Origin: Rhodovulum sulfidophilum DSM 1374
GTDB taxonomy: Bacteria; Pseudomonadota; Alphaproteobacteria; Rhodobacterales; Rhodobacteraceae
DNA: 64,000 bases
Direction: 5' to 3'
Assembly (NCBI RefSeq): GCF_001633165.1
Contig: NZ_CP015418.1
Coordinates: 3,286,001-3,350,000 of the forward strand
A program made the position numbers and the translations under genes. The notes under the pieces are model-generated. The model did no database searches. It saw only the letters and a program-made list of their open reading frames with translations, and was not told the DNA's origin. Positions within the stretch are counted from its first letter, which is position 1, and every line of letters starts with the position of its first letter. Shown here one piece after another: positions 41,222 to 51,611 of this stretch.

Positions 41222-41685
41222 GCGGCATCCGTCAGACCACGAGGCACCAAAATCTCCGGCGCCAGAATACGAGACATGCCTTCTTCGATCGAGATCAGCC
41301 CCAGAATGCTATTCGGAATATCGCCACCGCCCATGGTCGGCGCGTCGCAGATCTGGCTGCCTTCGACTGTCAGGATCTCGGAAACCGAGTCGACCAGAAG
41401 ACCGATTGTCTTCGAGCCGATCGCAACAACAATGATTACATGGCGCGGCGACGCCTCACATTCACCGAGACCGAGGCGCGCAGCAAGGTCGATGATCGGA
41501 ATCACCGCCCCGCGCAAGTTCATCACACCGAGCACCGCATCTTCGGCATGAGGTAGCGCCGTGACCGGCGTCCACCTCCGGATTTCGCGAATTTGCGTGA
41601 TCTCAATGCAGAAACTCTGTCCTGCAGCCTTTAGAGTGACGAATTCCAGGAGGTCGTCATCACCCCATTGTTGCGGTCTGGGCAT
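41218..41685 (-). CDS. cheW: Chemotaxis coupling protein CheW
   Basis: A 155-residue adaptor joining CheA to receptors. The CheW fold is recognisable from FVTLKAAGQSFCIEITQIREI, then LPHAEDAVLGVMNLRGAVIPIIDLAARLG and VDSVSEILTV. The start at 41685 (MPRPQQWGD) has AGGAG 7 bases upstream and overlaps the end of cheA by 26 bases. It overlaps cheR by 4 bases. Confidence 0.93.
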   Translation of the reverse strand: MPRPQQWGDDDLLEFVTLKAAGQSFCIEITQIREIRRWTPVTALPHAEDAVLGVMNLRGAVIPIIDLAARLGLGECEASPRHVIIVVAIGSKTIGLLVDSVSEILTVEGSQICDAPTMGGGDIPNSILGLISIEEGMSRILAPEILVPRGLTDAA

Positions 41686-43834
41686 AGTCCATCTCCTCTC
41701 TGGAAGCCATATCCCGGCCAAAATGACCGGCCAGGGACAGGATGGCGTCAGTGTCGATGATCAGGGCGATGCGGCCATCGCCCAGAATGGTGGCAGCGGA
41801 AATTCCTTCGATCGCTCCGTAATTTCCTTCGAGGCTCTTGATCACGACCTGACGTTGATCGGAGATATCATCGACGGCGAGCGCGACCAAACCCGATTGC
41901 TCGGAGCGAATAAGGATCAGAATATTGTCCGAAGTGATTTCAGCATCCGTCGGGAAACCCAGAAGCTTGGCCAGGTTCACGATTGGAACATAGGTGCCGC
42001 GTATCGACAGCAGTCGTCCTTCCCGCCCAAAAGGTAGAATATCCTTCGGCTTGGGGCGGATCGTCTCGACCACGCTCGAAAGCGGCGCCACCAGCGTTTC
42101 GCCGGCCGCATGGATGACCATTCCGTCCATCACAGCGAGGGTCAGCGGAAGGGCGATCGAGAATTTCGTGCCCAACCCCGGACGGCTGCTGATCGAGATG
42201 CGACCGCCAAGCGAGGTGATGGCGGTCTTCACCACATCCATCCCGACACCGCGCCCCGACAGGTTGGTCACCTTCTCGGCCGTCGAAAACCCGGCCATGA
42301 AAAGTAGATTGTCGATCTCGGCATCTGTCATCTTCGCGTCTGCCGCGATCAGGCCCTGACTTGCCGCCTTCTCGAAGATGCGCTTGCGATTGAGCCCGGC
42401 ACCGTCATCGGAGATCTCGATCAGCACATCGCCAGAGCAATGTGCCGCAGAGAGCTTGATCGTCCCCTGGGCCGGTTTCCCGGCAGCCGTGCGTTTCTCG
42501 GAGCTTTCGATGCCATGATCCACCGCGTTGCGGATCATGTGCGTCAACGGCTCGGCCAGACGTTCGACCAGGGTCTTGTCGACTTCCGTCGACTCGCCCT
42601 CCGAGATCAGCGCGACGTCCTTCCCCAAACCATACGCCGCCTCGCGAACGATCCGCTGCATCCGCTGGAACAATGGCTTCACCGGCTGGGCGCGGATCGC
42701 CATCACCCCCTCCTGAAGCTCGCGCGCAAGATACTGGTAATCGTCGAGATCGCTCATGATGTCCGAATTGGACGCCATCCCGGAGGCCAGGAGCTTCTGC
42801 GTGATCACCGCCTGGTTGATGATCAGCTCGCCCACCGTGTTGATCAGCCGGTCGACCCGTTCCGGGTCGACGCGAAGAGTCGTCTGGGGCATCGACGCAG
42901 CGGGCTTCGCCGCCTTGGATTTTTCGGCCGCAGCCGGCTCGGACGTCGCAGACGCCGCTGTGGCCGGTTCTGCCGCAGCTTCTTCAGCTGCGACCTGCGG
43001 GAGGGAAGGGTTTTCAGGCTCGGAAACGCTCATGGGACCTTCCTCGCTTTGAAGCCCGGGAAGGTCGCCCCCCAAAGCGGCCGATCCGCCGGAAACCTGC
43101 TCGATCTCGCAAATATCGTCGAGGAAGACAAAGGCATCGCGGATGCTGGCCTCGGTCATCGTGCCGGTAAGCGTCAGTTCCCAGCAGAGGTAGCAGTGAT
43201 CCGGATCGAATGCCTCGGAGACAGGCAGGGCCGAGGCATCACAGGAGACCTCGAGCTGGCCCAAAGCGACCAGTTCGGAGAAGAGAAGAAAAGGATCATG
43301 ACCGTTGCGAAAGAGGTCGGCAATCGCGGGCACGCGGATCTTGTAGACGTCTTCGGGCTCCTCGTCGGGGGCGTCGAAGGACATCGGCATGAAGGCGACG
43401 GGCGCGAACTCGAACGCCTCGTCGGGTTCGGGCGCCGAGGGGCCGCCTTCTTCCGCCCCCGAAAGCGCGACCAGGCTTTCGATGAGCTCGGCCATCTGCG
43501 GCGGTTCCTCGTCGCTTTCGGCCTGTGCCAGCTCGACCAGTTCGGCCAGCATGTCGCCCGAGCGCAGGATGACCTGCAACGAGTCCGGATCGAGGACCAG
43601 CGACCCCGAGCGCAAGCGGTCCAGCACCGTTTCCAGGCGATGGGCGAACTTGACCAGCGTGTCGAGGGCGAAAGCCCCGGCAGCACCCTTGATCGAATGG
43701 ACAGCCCTGAAGATGGCGTGAACCGTCTCCTCGGTGGCCGTTCCGTCCTCCAGCTCGCCGGTGCCTTCCGAAAGCTGGTCCAGAAGGTCTTCGCACTCGG
43801 CGAAGAATGTGGCCTTGAGATCGTCGCGGGACAT
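41660..43834 (-). CDS. cheA: Chemotaxis histidine kinase CheA
   Basis: A 724-residue kinase. Domains in order: Hpt/P1 with phospho-His46 in HSIKGAAGAF; an acidic linker and a P2-like region (about 165-260); Ala/Pro linker; dimerisation helices (about 315-380, VGELIINQAVITQKL); HATPase (HMIRNAVDHGIE as N box, SDDGAGLNRKRIFEKA as G1, GRGVGMDVVKTAI as G2); and a CheW-like regulatory domain at the end. Complete and intact. It lies 3 bases after cheY. Confidence 0.96.
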   Translation of the reverse strand: MSRDDLKATFFAECEDLLDQLSEGTGELEDGTATEETVHAIFRAVHSIKGAAGAFALDTLVKFAHRLETVLDRLRSGSLVLDPDSLQVILRSGDMLAELVELAQAESDEEPPQMAELIESLVALSGAEEGGPSAPEPDEAFEFAPVAFMPMSFDAPDEEPEDVYKIRVPAIADLFRNGHDPFLLFSELVALGQLEVSCDASALPVSEAFDPDHCYLCWELTLTGTMTEASIRDAFVFLDDICEIEQVSGGSAALGGDLPGLQSEEGPMSVSEPENPSLPQVAAEEAAAEPATAASATSEPAAAEKSKAAKPAASMPQTTLRVDPERVDRLINTVGELIINQAVITQKLLASGMASNSDIMSDLDDYQYLARELQEGVMAIRAQPVKPLFQRMQRIVREAAYGLGKDVALISEGESTEVDKTLVERLAEPLTHMIRNAVDHGIESSEKRTAAGKPAQGTIKLSAAHCSGDVLIEISDDGAGLNRKRIFEKAASQGLIAADAKMTDAEIDNLLFMAGFSTAEKVTNLSGRGVGMDVVKTAITSLGGRISISSRPGLGTKFSIALPLTLAVMDGMVIHAAGETLVAPLSSVVETIRPKPKDILPFGREGRLLSIRGTYVPIVNLAKLLGFPTDAEITSDNILILIRSEQSGLVALAVDDISDQRQVVIKSLEGNYGAIEGISAATILGDGRIALIIDTDAILSLAGHFGRDMASREEMDYAQTATMG

Positions 43835-43837
43835 GGC

Positions 43838-44206
43838 TCAGCGCGCCCCCGTGACCCGGCGGATCACGCTGATCAGGCCTTCGTCCTGAAACGGCTTGAC
43901 GATCCAGCCGGTCGCCCCGGCCGCACGGGCACGTTCCTTCAGCGAGGCGCCGCTTTCGGTGGTCAGCACCAGGATCGGCACGCGCGCATTGGTGCCGCCG
44001 CCGCGGATATGCTCGATCACGCCGAAGCCGTCCATCTTGGGCATGTTGATGTCGGTGATGACCGCGTCGTAGCGGTCCTTCGAGAACTGGTCGACACCGT
44101 CCTGACCGTCATTCGCCGTCGTCACCGCAAAGCCGGCGGAACTGAGCGTTTCCCGCACCATCTCGCGGATCGTCAGCGAGTCGTCTATGGCAAGGATGTT
44201 GATCAT
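43838..44206 (-). CDS. cheY: CheY-type response regulator
   Basis: A 122-residue single receiver domain with all key residues: IDDSLTIREMV, Asp in VITDINMPKMDGFG, Thr in LVLTTES and Lys in WIVKPF. It overlaps the STAS-like gene by 4 bases and precedes cheA by 3 bases. It is likely the phospho-acceptor for CheA in this pathway. Confidence 0.93.
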   Translation of the reverse strand: MINILAIDDSLTIREMVRETLSSAGFAVTTANDGQDGVDQFSKDRYDAVITDINMPKMDGFGVIEHIRGGGTNARVPILVLTTESGASLKERARAAGATGWIVKPFQDEGLISVIRRVTGAR

Positions 44207-44496
44207 TGCTGGGCCTCCGCAGTACCAAGGATCATGTCATGCAGGCCGAGAAGGCTCAGTCCTTCGGAAAAGGCCGGCGAGGCGTCGGCAACCGAAAAGG
44301 TGCCGCCGCTGGATTCCACATATTGTCTGAGGAATAGAAGAAGCTGGGCCGAAAGCGCGCTCTGGGCGGGCGCCTCGGCCGCCTGCACAAGGAGCTTCTT
44401 CGGCGCCGCCTCCAAGACGGATTTCATGACACCACCTGCGTCTTCCGACCAGGCCGGATCGGTGATGTCGAGGTCATACTGGCATTCGGATTCCAT
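44203..44496 (-). CDS. STAS-domain-like small protein, first gene of the che operon
   Basis: A 97-residue protein resembling STAS/anti-anti-sigma-fold proteins that often head che operons: KKLLVQAAEAPAQSALSAQLLLFLRQYVESSGG, then SVADASPAFSEGLSLLGL. The start at ATG 44496 is supported by GAGGGA upstream; a longer 110-residue version is possible. The usual phosphorylated Ser of STAS could be in QSALSAQ. Role inferred as regulatory. Confidence 0.75.
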   Translation of the reverse strand: MESECQYDLDITDPAWSEDAGGVMKSVLEAAPKKLLVQAAEAPAQSALSAQLLLFLRQYVESSGGTFSVADASPAFSEGLSLLGLHDMILGTAEAQQ

Positions 44497-44752
44497 TCCG
44501 ATCCCTCGAGTTCCTGCAACGTACGCTCTGCTCAAAAGTGAATACCCCCGCAGAGCCTAAGAAGTGATGAATGGCGGAAGCCAGGATCGCGGGGGCCTGT
44601 CCTTGCGATTGCCCCGCCGCGACCTCCGTCAGACGGACAGGCGGATCCGGCCGGAATTCTTCCGAAGCGCGACGGGGCCGGAGATGACCTGTCGAATCGT
44701 CGAAAATTGGTCGCAATAACGGCAGGTCTGCGCCGGATCTCCGGCATCGCGG
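44497..44752. other. Intergenic region upstream of the che operon
   Basis: 256 bases between the transglutaminase gene end (44753) and the STAS-like gene start. It must contain the che promoter; I see no clear sigma-28 or sigma-70 box by eye. Confidence 0.4.
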
Positions 44753-45631
44753 CTAGAGCGGGATCACATCCACCTTGTGATCCGTCCGATGCGAGCCCGA
44801 GGTCCGCGACGAGCCCTTGACCGGCGCCACATCCGCGTAATCGCGCCCGATCGCGACCGCGATATGATCGGGACCGGCCAGCATGTCATTGGTGGGGTCG
44901 ATCTCGACCCAGCCGGTTTCGACCCCGCACCAGGCCCTGACCCAGGCATGCATGGCATCCGCCCCTTCCAGCCGCGACTGCCCGGGCGGCGGAACGGTCC
45001 GCAGAAAGCCGCTGACATAGCCGGCCGGGATCCCGATCGCGCGCAGCGACGCGATGGTGACCTGACTGATGTCCTGACAGACCCCGCGCCGGTTCCGGAA
45101 CGCCTCGATCGGAAGCGTCGACACCTCGGTCGCCTCAGGGTCGAAATCGAATCGCTCGTGAATGGCATGCGACACCGCCTTCAGCGCCGCCAGAACCGAC
45201 ATGTCGGGCCCGGTCAGCTCTTCGGCGAAGGCCGCGATCTCGGGCTCGTGCCGGATCCGTTCGGAGGCGCCCAGAAAGTGATGCGGCGACATCGGCAGAA
45301 TGCTGTGGATCGACTGCAGCTCGGCCCCGAGCGCCCCCAGCCCGCAGGAAAGGTCGAGCGTGGTGCCGCGCGGGATCCGCCGCACCCGGCCCTTGAAGCG
45401 GAAGCGGAACTCGGTCTGGCCGGCGTCATGGGCGATCTCTGTGGTGGCATTGCCGAAGAAATCGGTCCCGTCGCGCCGGAAATCCGGATCCGGATCGGCC
45501 GAGACCCGGCCCGAAATCAGCGTCTGCTCGCCATTGGTCAGCGGCAGCATCCGCAGAAGCGTGCGGGTCGAGGCGGCCGGGCTGTCATAGACATAGCCGA
45601 TTTCAAGGCGGATGTCGTATTCGATCGGCAC
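44753..45631 (-). CDS. Transglutaminase family protein
   Basis: A 292-residue protein with the bacterial transglutaminase-like N-terminal region (YDIRLEIGYVYDSPAA, RMLPLT) and a core domain with catalytic Cys in NRRGVCQDISQV, His in ADAMHAWVRAW and Asp in GWVEIDPTND. These cysteine-protease-fold enzymes may cleave or crosslink peptides. It follows the ATP-grasp/alpha-E gene by 20 bases, as last gene of the three-gene operon. Confidence 0.9.
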   Translation of the reverse strand: MPIEYDIRLEIGYVYDSPAASTRTLLRMLPLTNGEQTLISGRVSADPDPDFRRDGTDFFGNATTEIAHDAGQTEFRFRFKGRVRRIPRGTTLDLSCGLGALGAELQSIHSILPMSPHHFLGASERIRHEPEIAAFAEELTGPDMSVLAALKAVSHAIHERFDFDPEATEVSTLPIEAFRNRRGVCQDISQVTIASLRAIGIPAGYVSGFLRTVPPPGQSRLEGADAMHAWVRAWCGVETGWVEIDPTNDMLAGPDHIAVAIGRDYADVAPVKGSSRTSGSHRTDHKVDVIPL

Positions 45632-45651
45632 GCGCGGTCCCTCCCGGAACT

Positions 45652-48054
45652 CTAGCTCAGGTAACGCTGGGTCAGCAATGTCGAGATGTCGCGGACGTCC
45701 TGCTGAAACCGGTAAAGCCGGTCGGGACCGATATCCTCGGGCACCGCCGCCGACAGCTCGGTATGCAGCAGCAGGATCGCCCGGGCCAGGTCGGACATCG
45801 GCTCGCCGGGGGCGCTCCGCGCCAGCATCCGCTCCTGCTCGCGCACAAGATCGAGCTGGAAGAGCACGGAGCGCGGATTACCGATATCCAGCCCCAGAAG
45901 GTCGATCAGGGTGTTGCGGTCGGTATGGACGGAATAGCGGCGACGATGGGTCATCACGCTGTCGCCGACCTCGATCGCCACGTCGAACCCGCCGGCCGGC
46001 TGGGCCGGATCGGCAAAGACCGTCAGCAGCGAGATCATCTGGTCGGCCCGCTCCAGCGCGCGCCCCATCGTCAGGAAGCGCCAGCCCGACGAGCGGAACA
46101 TGTTCTCATGCACCAGCCCCGAAAACCCGGCAAGCTTGCGCAGCAGCTCGCCCATCGCCCTGACCGCCGGATCGCCGGGAGGCACGCGACTGAAATGGCC
46201 CCGCGCGGTGAAGGACAGATCGGTCAGCGCATGCCAGCCATCGGTCGAAAACCGGTCGCGGACCTTGCCGGCACAGCTCTGGGCGGCCTCGAAAAGCTCC
46301 AGCACCGCGGCCGGGACCGGCTCGCCGATATCGACCCCGAACCCCTCGATGAAGGCACCGAGCCGCGCCACCAGCGGCAAGTCCGGATCGCCGCCCTCCG
46401 ACAATCGCAGATGATAGGCGCGCAGCTCCCGCACCCGGGCCTCGGCGCGTTCGATATAGCGACCGAGCCAGAACAGGTTGTCGGCCGCCCGGCTCGGCAA
46501 CAGGCTGGGCGCGCGCCGCAGGAAGGGCCCCTCGCCCGGCCCGGTCAGCGTCTCGGGTTCGACCGGCCGCTCGCTCGTGACCCAGACATCGGCGACCGAG
46601 CCGCCATTCTTCATGCCCAGTGCGGTCGGATCGCCCGACCGCCCGATCCGGGCATAGCCGCCGGGCATCACCACCCAGCCCCCGGGCGTCCGGGTGGCAA
46701 AGACCCGGATCAGCGCCGGCCGCGGCAGAAGCCGGCCATCGATCATCGCGGGCGTCGTCGACAGCGTCACCGCCTCCTGCCCCACCAGATCGGGTCCGTC
46801 CCGTTCCAGCCATTCGCCGATCGGCCGCCGCGCGGTGCCGCGGAAATCGCCGCCAAGGGCCGTCGAGGCATCGACCTCGAAGGGCAGGTCCGAGGACAGC
46901 GCCCGGCCGATCATCATCCGGTGCAGGTTCTCGTAGACATAGCTGCGTTCCCAGTCCTGCCCGCACCACCAGGTGGCGATGTTGGGCAGCTTCAGGGCCG
47001 CGCCCATCAGCTTTTCGCAGATCCTCGGCAGGAAGGCCATCAGCGCCCGGGCCTCCAGCACGCCCGAGCCGAGACAGTTCAGCATGGTGACGTCCTGCGC
47101 GCGCAGCGCCGCCAGCATGCCCGGCGTGCCCAGCGCCGAATTCTCGTCCAGTTCCAGCGGGTCGGCAAAGCGCGAATCGAGCCGCCGCCACAGCACGCTG
47201 ACCGGCTGCGGCCCATGGATGGTGCGCACCATCAGCCGCCCCCGCTCGAGCTTCAGATCCTCGCATTCCAGCAGCAGAAGCCCCAGATAGCGCGCGATAT
47301 AGGCATGCTCGAAATAGGTGTCCGAATGATGCCCGGGCGTCAGGATCGCGACCTTGCCCTCGCCCCCCGCCTTCAGCGCCGTCATCGCGTTGCGATGGGC
47401 GCGGAAAAACCCCGCCAGCCGCTCGACATTGGCCGCGGGAAAGAGATCCTGGAACACCCGGCTGGTCGCCATCCGGTTCTCCAGCGCGAAACCCGAGCCC
47501 GAGGGCGCCTGGGTGCGGTCGCCCAGCACCAGCCAGGACCCGTCCGGCGAACGCCCGACCTCGAAGGCCAGGAAATGCAGGAAATGGCCCGATGGCGGCC
47601 GGATCCCCACCACCGGGCGCAGCCATTCGGGATTGCGCGCGATCAGCTCGGCCGGCAAAAGCCCGTTCGCGACCAGATCGCCCGTGCCGTAGAGATCGGC
47701 CATCACCCGTTCCAGCAGGTCGGCCCGCTGCACGATGCCCTCGACCAGGCCCTGCCATTCCGCCCCGTCGATCACCACCGGCACATGCGACAGCGGCCAG
47801 TCGCGCAGCGCCGAGCCGTTCTGGGTGTGCTGGCGGTAATAGACCCCCGCATCGTGCAGGTACTGATCGCCGCGCGCGAACCGCTCGGCCATCTGCTCGG
47901 GGCTCTGCCGCGCCAGAAGCTCGATCAGCGGCCGCCAGACCGGGCGCAGGCTGCCATCGGGGCGCAAGAGCTCGTCGGCCACGCCATTCGGCGGGCTGTA
48001 GCCCTGCAACAGCGCGAGAACCGGGTCTTCGGCAGTGTCTTCGGGTGCCGTCAT
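45652..48054 (-). CDS. Circularly permuted ATP-grasp / alpha-E fusion protein
   Basis: An 800-residue fusion. The first ~470 residues match circularly permuted ATP-grasp proteins (former DUF404/DUF407): GDQYLHDAGVYYR, LDRDGP-like and LVLGDRTQAPSGSGFALENR, then LNCLGSGVLEARALMAFLPRIC. From about residue 490 the alpha-E domain begins at LPSRAADNLFWLGRYIERAEA, an all-helical module. Amidoligase-type ATP-grasp domains form peptide bonds. It ends 20 bases before one transglutaminase and starts one base after the other. Confidence 0.9.
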   Translation of the reverse strand: MTAPEDTAEDPVLALLQGYSPPNGVADELLRPDGSLRPVWRPLIELLARQSPEQMAERFARGDQYLHDAGVYYRQHTQNGSALRDWPLSHVPVVIDGAEWQGLVEGIVQRADLLERVMADLYGTGDLVANGLLPAELIARNPEWLRPVVGIRPPSGHFLHFLAFEVGRSPDGSWLVLGDRTQAPSGSGFALENRMATSRVFQDLFPAANVERLAGFFRAHRNAMTALKAGGEGKVAILTPGHHSDTYFEHAYIARYLGLLLLECEDLKLERGRLMVRTIHGPQPVSVLWRRLDSRFADPLELDENSALGTPGMLAALRAQDVTMLNCLGSGVLEARALMAFLPRICEKLMGAALKLPNIATWWCGQDWERSYVYENLHRMMIGRALSSDLPFEVDASTALGGDFRGTARRPIGEWLERDGPDLVGQEAVTLSTTPAMIDGRLLPRPALIRVFATRTPGGWVVMPGGYARIGRSGDPTALGMKNGGSVADVWVTSERPVEPETLTGPGEGPFLRRAPSLLPSRAADNLFWLGRYIERAEARVRELRAYHLRLSEGGDPDLPLVARLGAFIEGFGVDIGEPVPAAVLELFEAAQSCAGKVRDRFSTDGWHALTDLSFTARGHFSRVPPGDPAVRAMGELLRKLAGFSGLVHENMFRSSGWRFLTMGRALERADQMISLLTVFADPAQPAGGFDVAIEVGDSVMTHRRRYSVHTDRNTLIDLLGLDIGNPRSVLFQLDLVREQERMLARSAPGEPMSDLARAILLLHTELSAAVPEDIGPDRLYRFQQDVRDISTLLTQRYLS

Positions 48055-48055
48055 G

Positions 48056-51000
48056 TCATGGTCCGGGCGGGCGGCGCAGATCGAGCGTCATCGGGAATTC
48101 GGGATGCACGGGGTCGGGAACGGGCCGGTACTGGCCTGCATGATGCCCCATCTTCTCGAACCGCGCGAGCCGTCGCGCCTCGGCCTCGTTGGCATTGACC
48201 GGGAAGGTGTCATAGCTGCGCCCGCCGGGATGGGCGACGTGATAGGTGCAGCCGCCCAGCGCCCGGCCCGACCAGGCATCGTAGATGTCGAAGACCAGCG
48301 GCGCATTGACCGGCAGAACCGGATGCAGCGCCTCGGCGGGCTGCCAGGCCTTGAAGCGCACGCCGCCGACCCGCAGGCCGCCGGTCCCGGTCTCGGCCAG
48401 CGGCACCGCACGGCGGTTGCAGGTGACGGAGTAGCGGCCCGGGTTGGTCGTCGTCAGCCTGACCTGCATCCGCTCGACCGAGCTGTCGGTATGGCGCACC
48501 GTGCCGCCGATGGCGCCGCGCTCGCCCAGCACATGCCAGGGCTCCAGCGCCTGGCGCAATTCCAGATGCACGCCCTCGTATTCGACCTCGCCGCAGAATG
48601 GGAAACGGAACTCGGCCTGCGCCTCGTACCAGTCGGTGCGGAAGGCAAAGCCATGGTCCCGCAGGTCGCGCAGAACCTCCATGAAATCGGCCCAGACGAA
48701 ATGCGGCAGCATGAACCGGTCATGCAGCGCCGTGCCCCAGCGTATCGGTGCGCCCTTGACCGGATCGTCCCAGAGCCGCGACAGGATCGCCCGGATCAGC
48801 ACCTGCTGGGCGAGGCTCATCCTGGCATCGGGCGGCATCTCGAAGCCGCGGAACTCGACCAGCCCCAGCCGCCCTGTCGGCCCGTCGGGCGAAAACAGCT
48901 TGTCGATGCAGATCTCCGTGCGGTGGGTATTGCCGGTCACGTCGATCAGGATGTTGCGCAACAGCCGGTCCACCAGCCAGGGCGGTGTCGCCGTGCCCTC
49001 GCCCGGATCGGGAACCTGGCTCAGCGCGATTTCCAGCTCGTAAAGGCTGTCATGGCGGGCCTCGTCGATGCGGGGCGCCTGGCTGGTCGGGCCGATGAAA
49101 AGCCCCGAGAACAGATAGGACAGGCTGGGATGGCGCTGCCAGTAGAGGATCAGCGAGCGCAGGAGATCGGGCCGCCTGAGGAAGGGCGAGTCCATCGGCG
49201 TGGCGCCGCCCACCACGACATGGTTGCCGCCGCCCGTGCCGCAATGCCTGCCGTCAATCATGAACTTCTGGGCGCCCAGCCGGCACTGCCGCGCCTCTTC
49301 ATGGACCCCGAAGGTGATCGCCTTGCAGTCCTCCCAGCTCTGCGCAGGCTGGACATTGACCTCGAGCACGCCGGGATCGGGGGCGACCCGGATCACGTTC
49401 ATCCGCGCATCCTGGGGCGGGGTGTAGCCCTCGACATGGATCGGCAGGCCCAGCGTCGCGGCGGTATCCTCGGCCGCGGCCAGAAGCTCCAGGTAATCCT
49501 CCAGCGCCTCGACCGGCGGCATGAAGAGACAGAGCCGTCCGTCGCGCGGCTCGACCGCGATGGCGGTGCGCACGGCCTCAGCCTTCGGATCGACGCCCTG
49601 TTCGATCACGGTCTGGCGCGGCCCCGCAGCCTGCGGCTCCGACACCGGCTGGGTCCGGCCCGGCGTCGCGGCGGGCATGGCGGCGGTCTCTTGCTCGCGG
49701 GCGATCCTCTCGAGTTCCTGCATCAGGGCAAGGCGGCGGTCCTCGCGCCCGGCATGGAAATCGGGCAGCGGACCGGAGGAGGCCGAGGGATCGGCCGGAT
49801 AGACGTAAGGATAGGCCGAGGGCGGCACGAAGGGCAGCGACCCCAGCGGCAGGCGAAAGCCCACCGGGCTGTCGCCGGGGATCAGGAAGAGATGCCCGCG
49901 CCGCGTCTTCCAGCGTTCCGACCGCCAGCGCCCGGCGGCCGCCTTCGACTGCCAGCGCTGGATCGGCAGGGCAAAGCCCGCAGGGGTATCCAGGCCGCGG
50001 CTGAAGACCCGGGCGATCCGGGCACGGGTCTCGGGATCCTTCAGCTTCGCATCCTCGGGGGTGACGTTGACCGGCAGATCGGCTTCCCTGAGGATCCATT
50101 CCACCGGGTCCTCATAGGCGGCCTGGACATACTCCGCCCCCACGCCGATGGCCTCGGCCAGCCCCGACAGGAAACGTCCGGCATCCTCGGCGGTGGCGCC
50201 GGTGTGGGTCTCTTCGGCGATGAGGTCCGGATTGTTCCAGACCGGCACCCCGTCGCGGCGCCAGTAAAGCGAGAAGGTCCAGCGCGGCAGCGTCTCGCCC
50301 GGATACCACTTGCCCTGCCCGTAATGCAGAAAGCCCCCGGGCGCGAAGCGGTCGCGCAACCGCCGGATCAGCCGGTCGGCGAGCCCGCGCTTCATCGGGC
50401 CGACGGCGCCCGTGTTCCATTCCTCGGCCTCGAAATCGTCGATCGAGACGAAGGTGGGCTCGCCGCCCATGGTCAGCCGCATGTCCTGCGCCGCGATCCG
50501 GGCATCGACCTTCTGGCCCAGCGCATCCAGCGCCTGCCAGGCATCCTCGGGGAATGGTCTGGTGATGCGGGGATGCTCGGCGGTGCGATGCACCTCCATG
50601 TGAAAGCGGAAATCGACCTCGGCCGGGCTTGCCATCCCCGAGATCGGCGCGGCGTTACGGTAATGCGGCGTCGCGGCCAGAGGGATATGGCTTTCGCCGG
50701 TCAGAAGCCCGCTGGTCGGATCCAGCCCGACCCAGCCCGCGCCGGGCAGGAAGACCTCGGTCCAGGCATGCAGGTCGGTGAAGTCGTGATCGGTGCCCGC
50801 AGGCCCGTCCAGCGCCACCAGATCGGGTTTCAGCTGGATCAGATAGCCCGAGACGAAGCGCGCGGCAAAGCCCAGATGGCGCAGCACCTGCACCAGCAGC
50901 CAGCTGGTGTCGCGGCAGGACCCGGATGTCAGCCTCAGCGTCTCTTCAGGGCTCTGCACCCCGGGCTCCATCCGGATCAGGTAGTCGATCTCGCGTTCCA

Positions 51001-51454
51001 GCCGCGCGTTCAGCGCGACGAGGAAATCGATGGTCCGGATCTTCTTGCGCGGGACCGAGGCCAGGAAGGCCTGCATCCGCGCGCCCGCGGGCTCGGGGCT
51101 CCGGTAGATCGACAGGTCCTCCGCCAGATCGGCCGGATAGTCGAAGGGCCAGTCCTCGGCCGTCTCGTCGACGAAGAAATCGAACGGGTTGTAGACCGTC
51201 ATGTCGGCGACCAGATCGACCTCGATCCTCAGCTCGCGCACCGGCTCGGGAAAGACGAAGCGCGACAGCCAGTTGCCATAGGGGTCCTGCTGGTGGTTGA
51301 CGAAATGTCCGCCGGGCGAGACCTTCAGCGAATGCGAGATCACCCGGGTCCGGCTATGCGGCGCGGGCCGCAGCCGGATCACCTGAGGCCCCAGCGTCAC
51401 GAGACGGTCATAGCGATAATGGGTCAGGTGCCGGATGGTCGCGGTGATCGCCAT
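48056..51454 (-). CDS. Transglutaminase with DUF2126 domain
   Basis: An 1132-residue protein. The N-terminal transglutaminase module has Cys in [21 protein letters not shown] (near residue 175), His in DLHAWTEVF and Asp in GLDPTSGLL. From about residue 300 to the end runs the very long DUF2126 region ([36 protein letters not shown] and [12 protein letters not shown] are landmarks). It is first in the operon, one base before the ATP-grasp gene. It may process or load a peptide substrate; role inferred. Confidence 0.92.
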   Translation of the reverse strand: MAITATIRHLTHYRYDRLVTLGPQVIRLRPAPHSRTRVISHSLKVSPGGHFVNHQQDPYGNWLSRFVFPEPVRELRIEVDLVADMTVYNPFDFFVDETAEDWPFDYPADLAEDLSIYRSPEPAGARMQAFLASVPRKKIRTIDFLVALNARLEREIDYLIRMEPGVQSPEETLRLTSGSCRDTSWLLVQVLRHLGFAARFVSGYLIQLKPDLVALDGPAGTDHDFTDLHAWTEVFLPGAGWVGLDPTSGLLTGESHIPLAATPHYRNAAPISGMASPAEVDFRFHMEVHRTAEHPRITRPFPEDAWQALDALGQKVDARIAAQDMRLTMGGEPTFVSIDDFEAEEWNTGAVGPMKRGLADRLIRRLRDRFAPGGFLHYGQGKWYPGETLPRWTFSLYWRRDGVPVWNNPDLIAEETHTGATAEDAGRFLSGLAEAIGVGAEYVQAAYEDPVEWILREADLPVNVTPEDAKLKDPETRARIARVFSRGLDTPAGFALPIQRWQSKAAAGRWRSERWKTRRGHLFLIPGDSPVGFRLPLGSLPFVPPSAYPYVYPADPSASSGPLPDFHAGREDRRLALMQELERIAREQETAAMPAATPGRTQPVSEPQAAGPRQTVIEQGVDPKAEAVRTAIAVEPRDGRLCLFMPPVEALEDYLELLAAAEDTAATLGLPIHVEGYTPPQDARMNVIRVAPDPGVLEVNVQPAQSWEDCKAITFGVHEEARQCRLGAQKFMIDGRHCGTGGGNHVVVGGATPMDSPFLRRPDLLRSLILYWQRHPSLSYLFSGLFIGPTSQAPRIDEARHDSLYELEIALSQVPDPGEGTATPPWLVDRLLRNILIDVTGNTHRTEICIDKLFSPDGPTGRLGLVEFRGFEMPPDARMSLAQQVLIRAILSRLWDDPVKGAPIRWGTALHDRFMLPHFVWADFMEVLRDLRDHGFAFRTDWYEAQAEFRFPFCGEVEYEGVHLELRQALEPWHVLGERGAIGGTVRHTDSSVERMQVRLTTTNPGRYSVTCNRRAVPLAETGTGGLRVGGVRFKAWQPAEALHPVLPVNAPLVFDIYDAWSGRALGGCTYHVAHPGGRSYDTFPVNANEAEARRLARFEKMGHHAGQYRPVPDPVHPEFPMTLDLRRPPGP

Positions 51455-51611
51455 GGAGGATCCAAACCTTAGCGCAGCTCTGCGGCAGCAAAGACGGTTT
51501 TGGCCTCGCTGTAAACTCGGCTACGGCCGCAACCGGGCCGAAGCGGGGTCCCAAAACGTGCTTCGCTGTCCGAAGCCCGCGGCCAAGCCGGGTTTTCAGA
51601 CGGGTCCGGAC

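Noticed and set aside
48035..51472. A very long open frame (1145 codons) on the plus strand opposite the DUF2126 gene
   Set aside because: It mirrors the minus-strand gene, has unnatural Arg/Gly/Asp/His-rich composition and no domain; typical antisense shadow in high-GC DNA.
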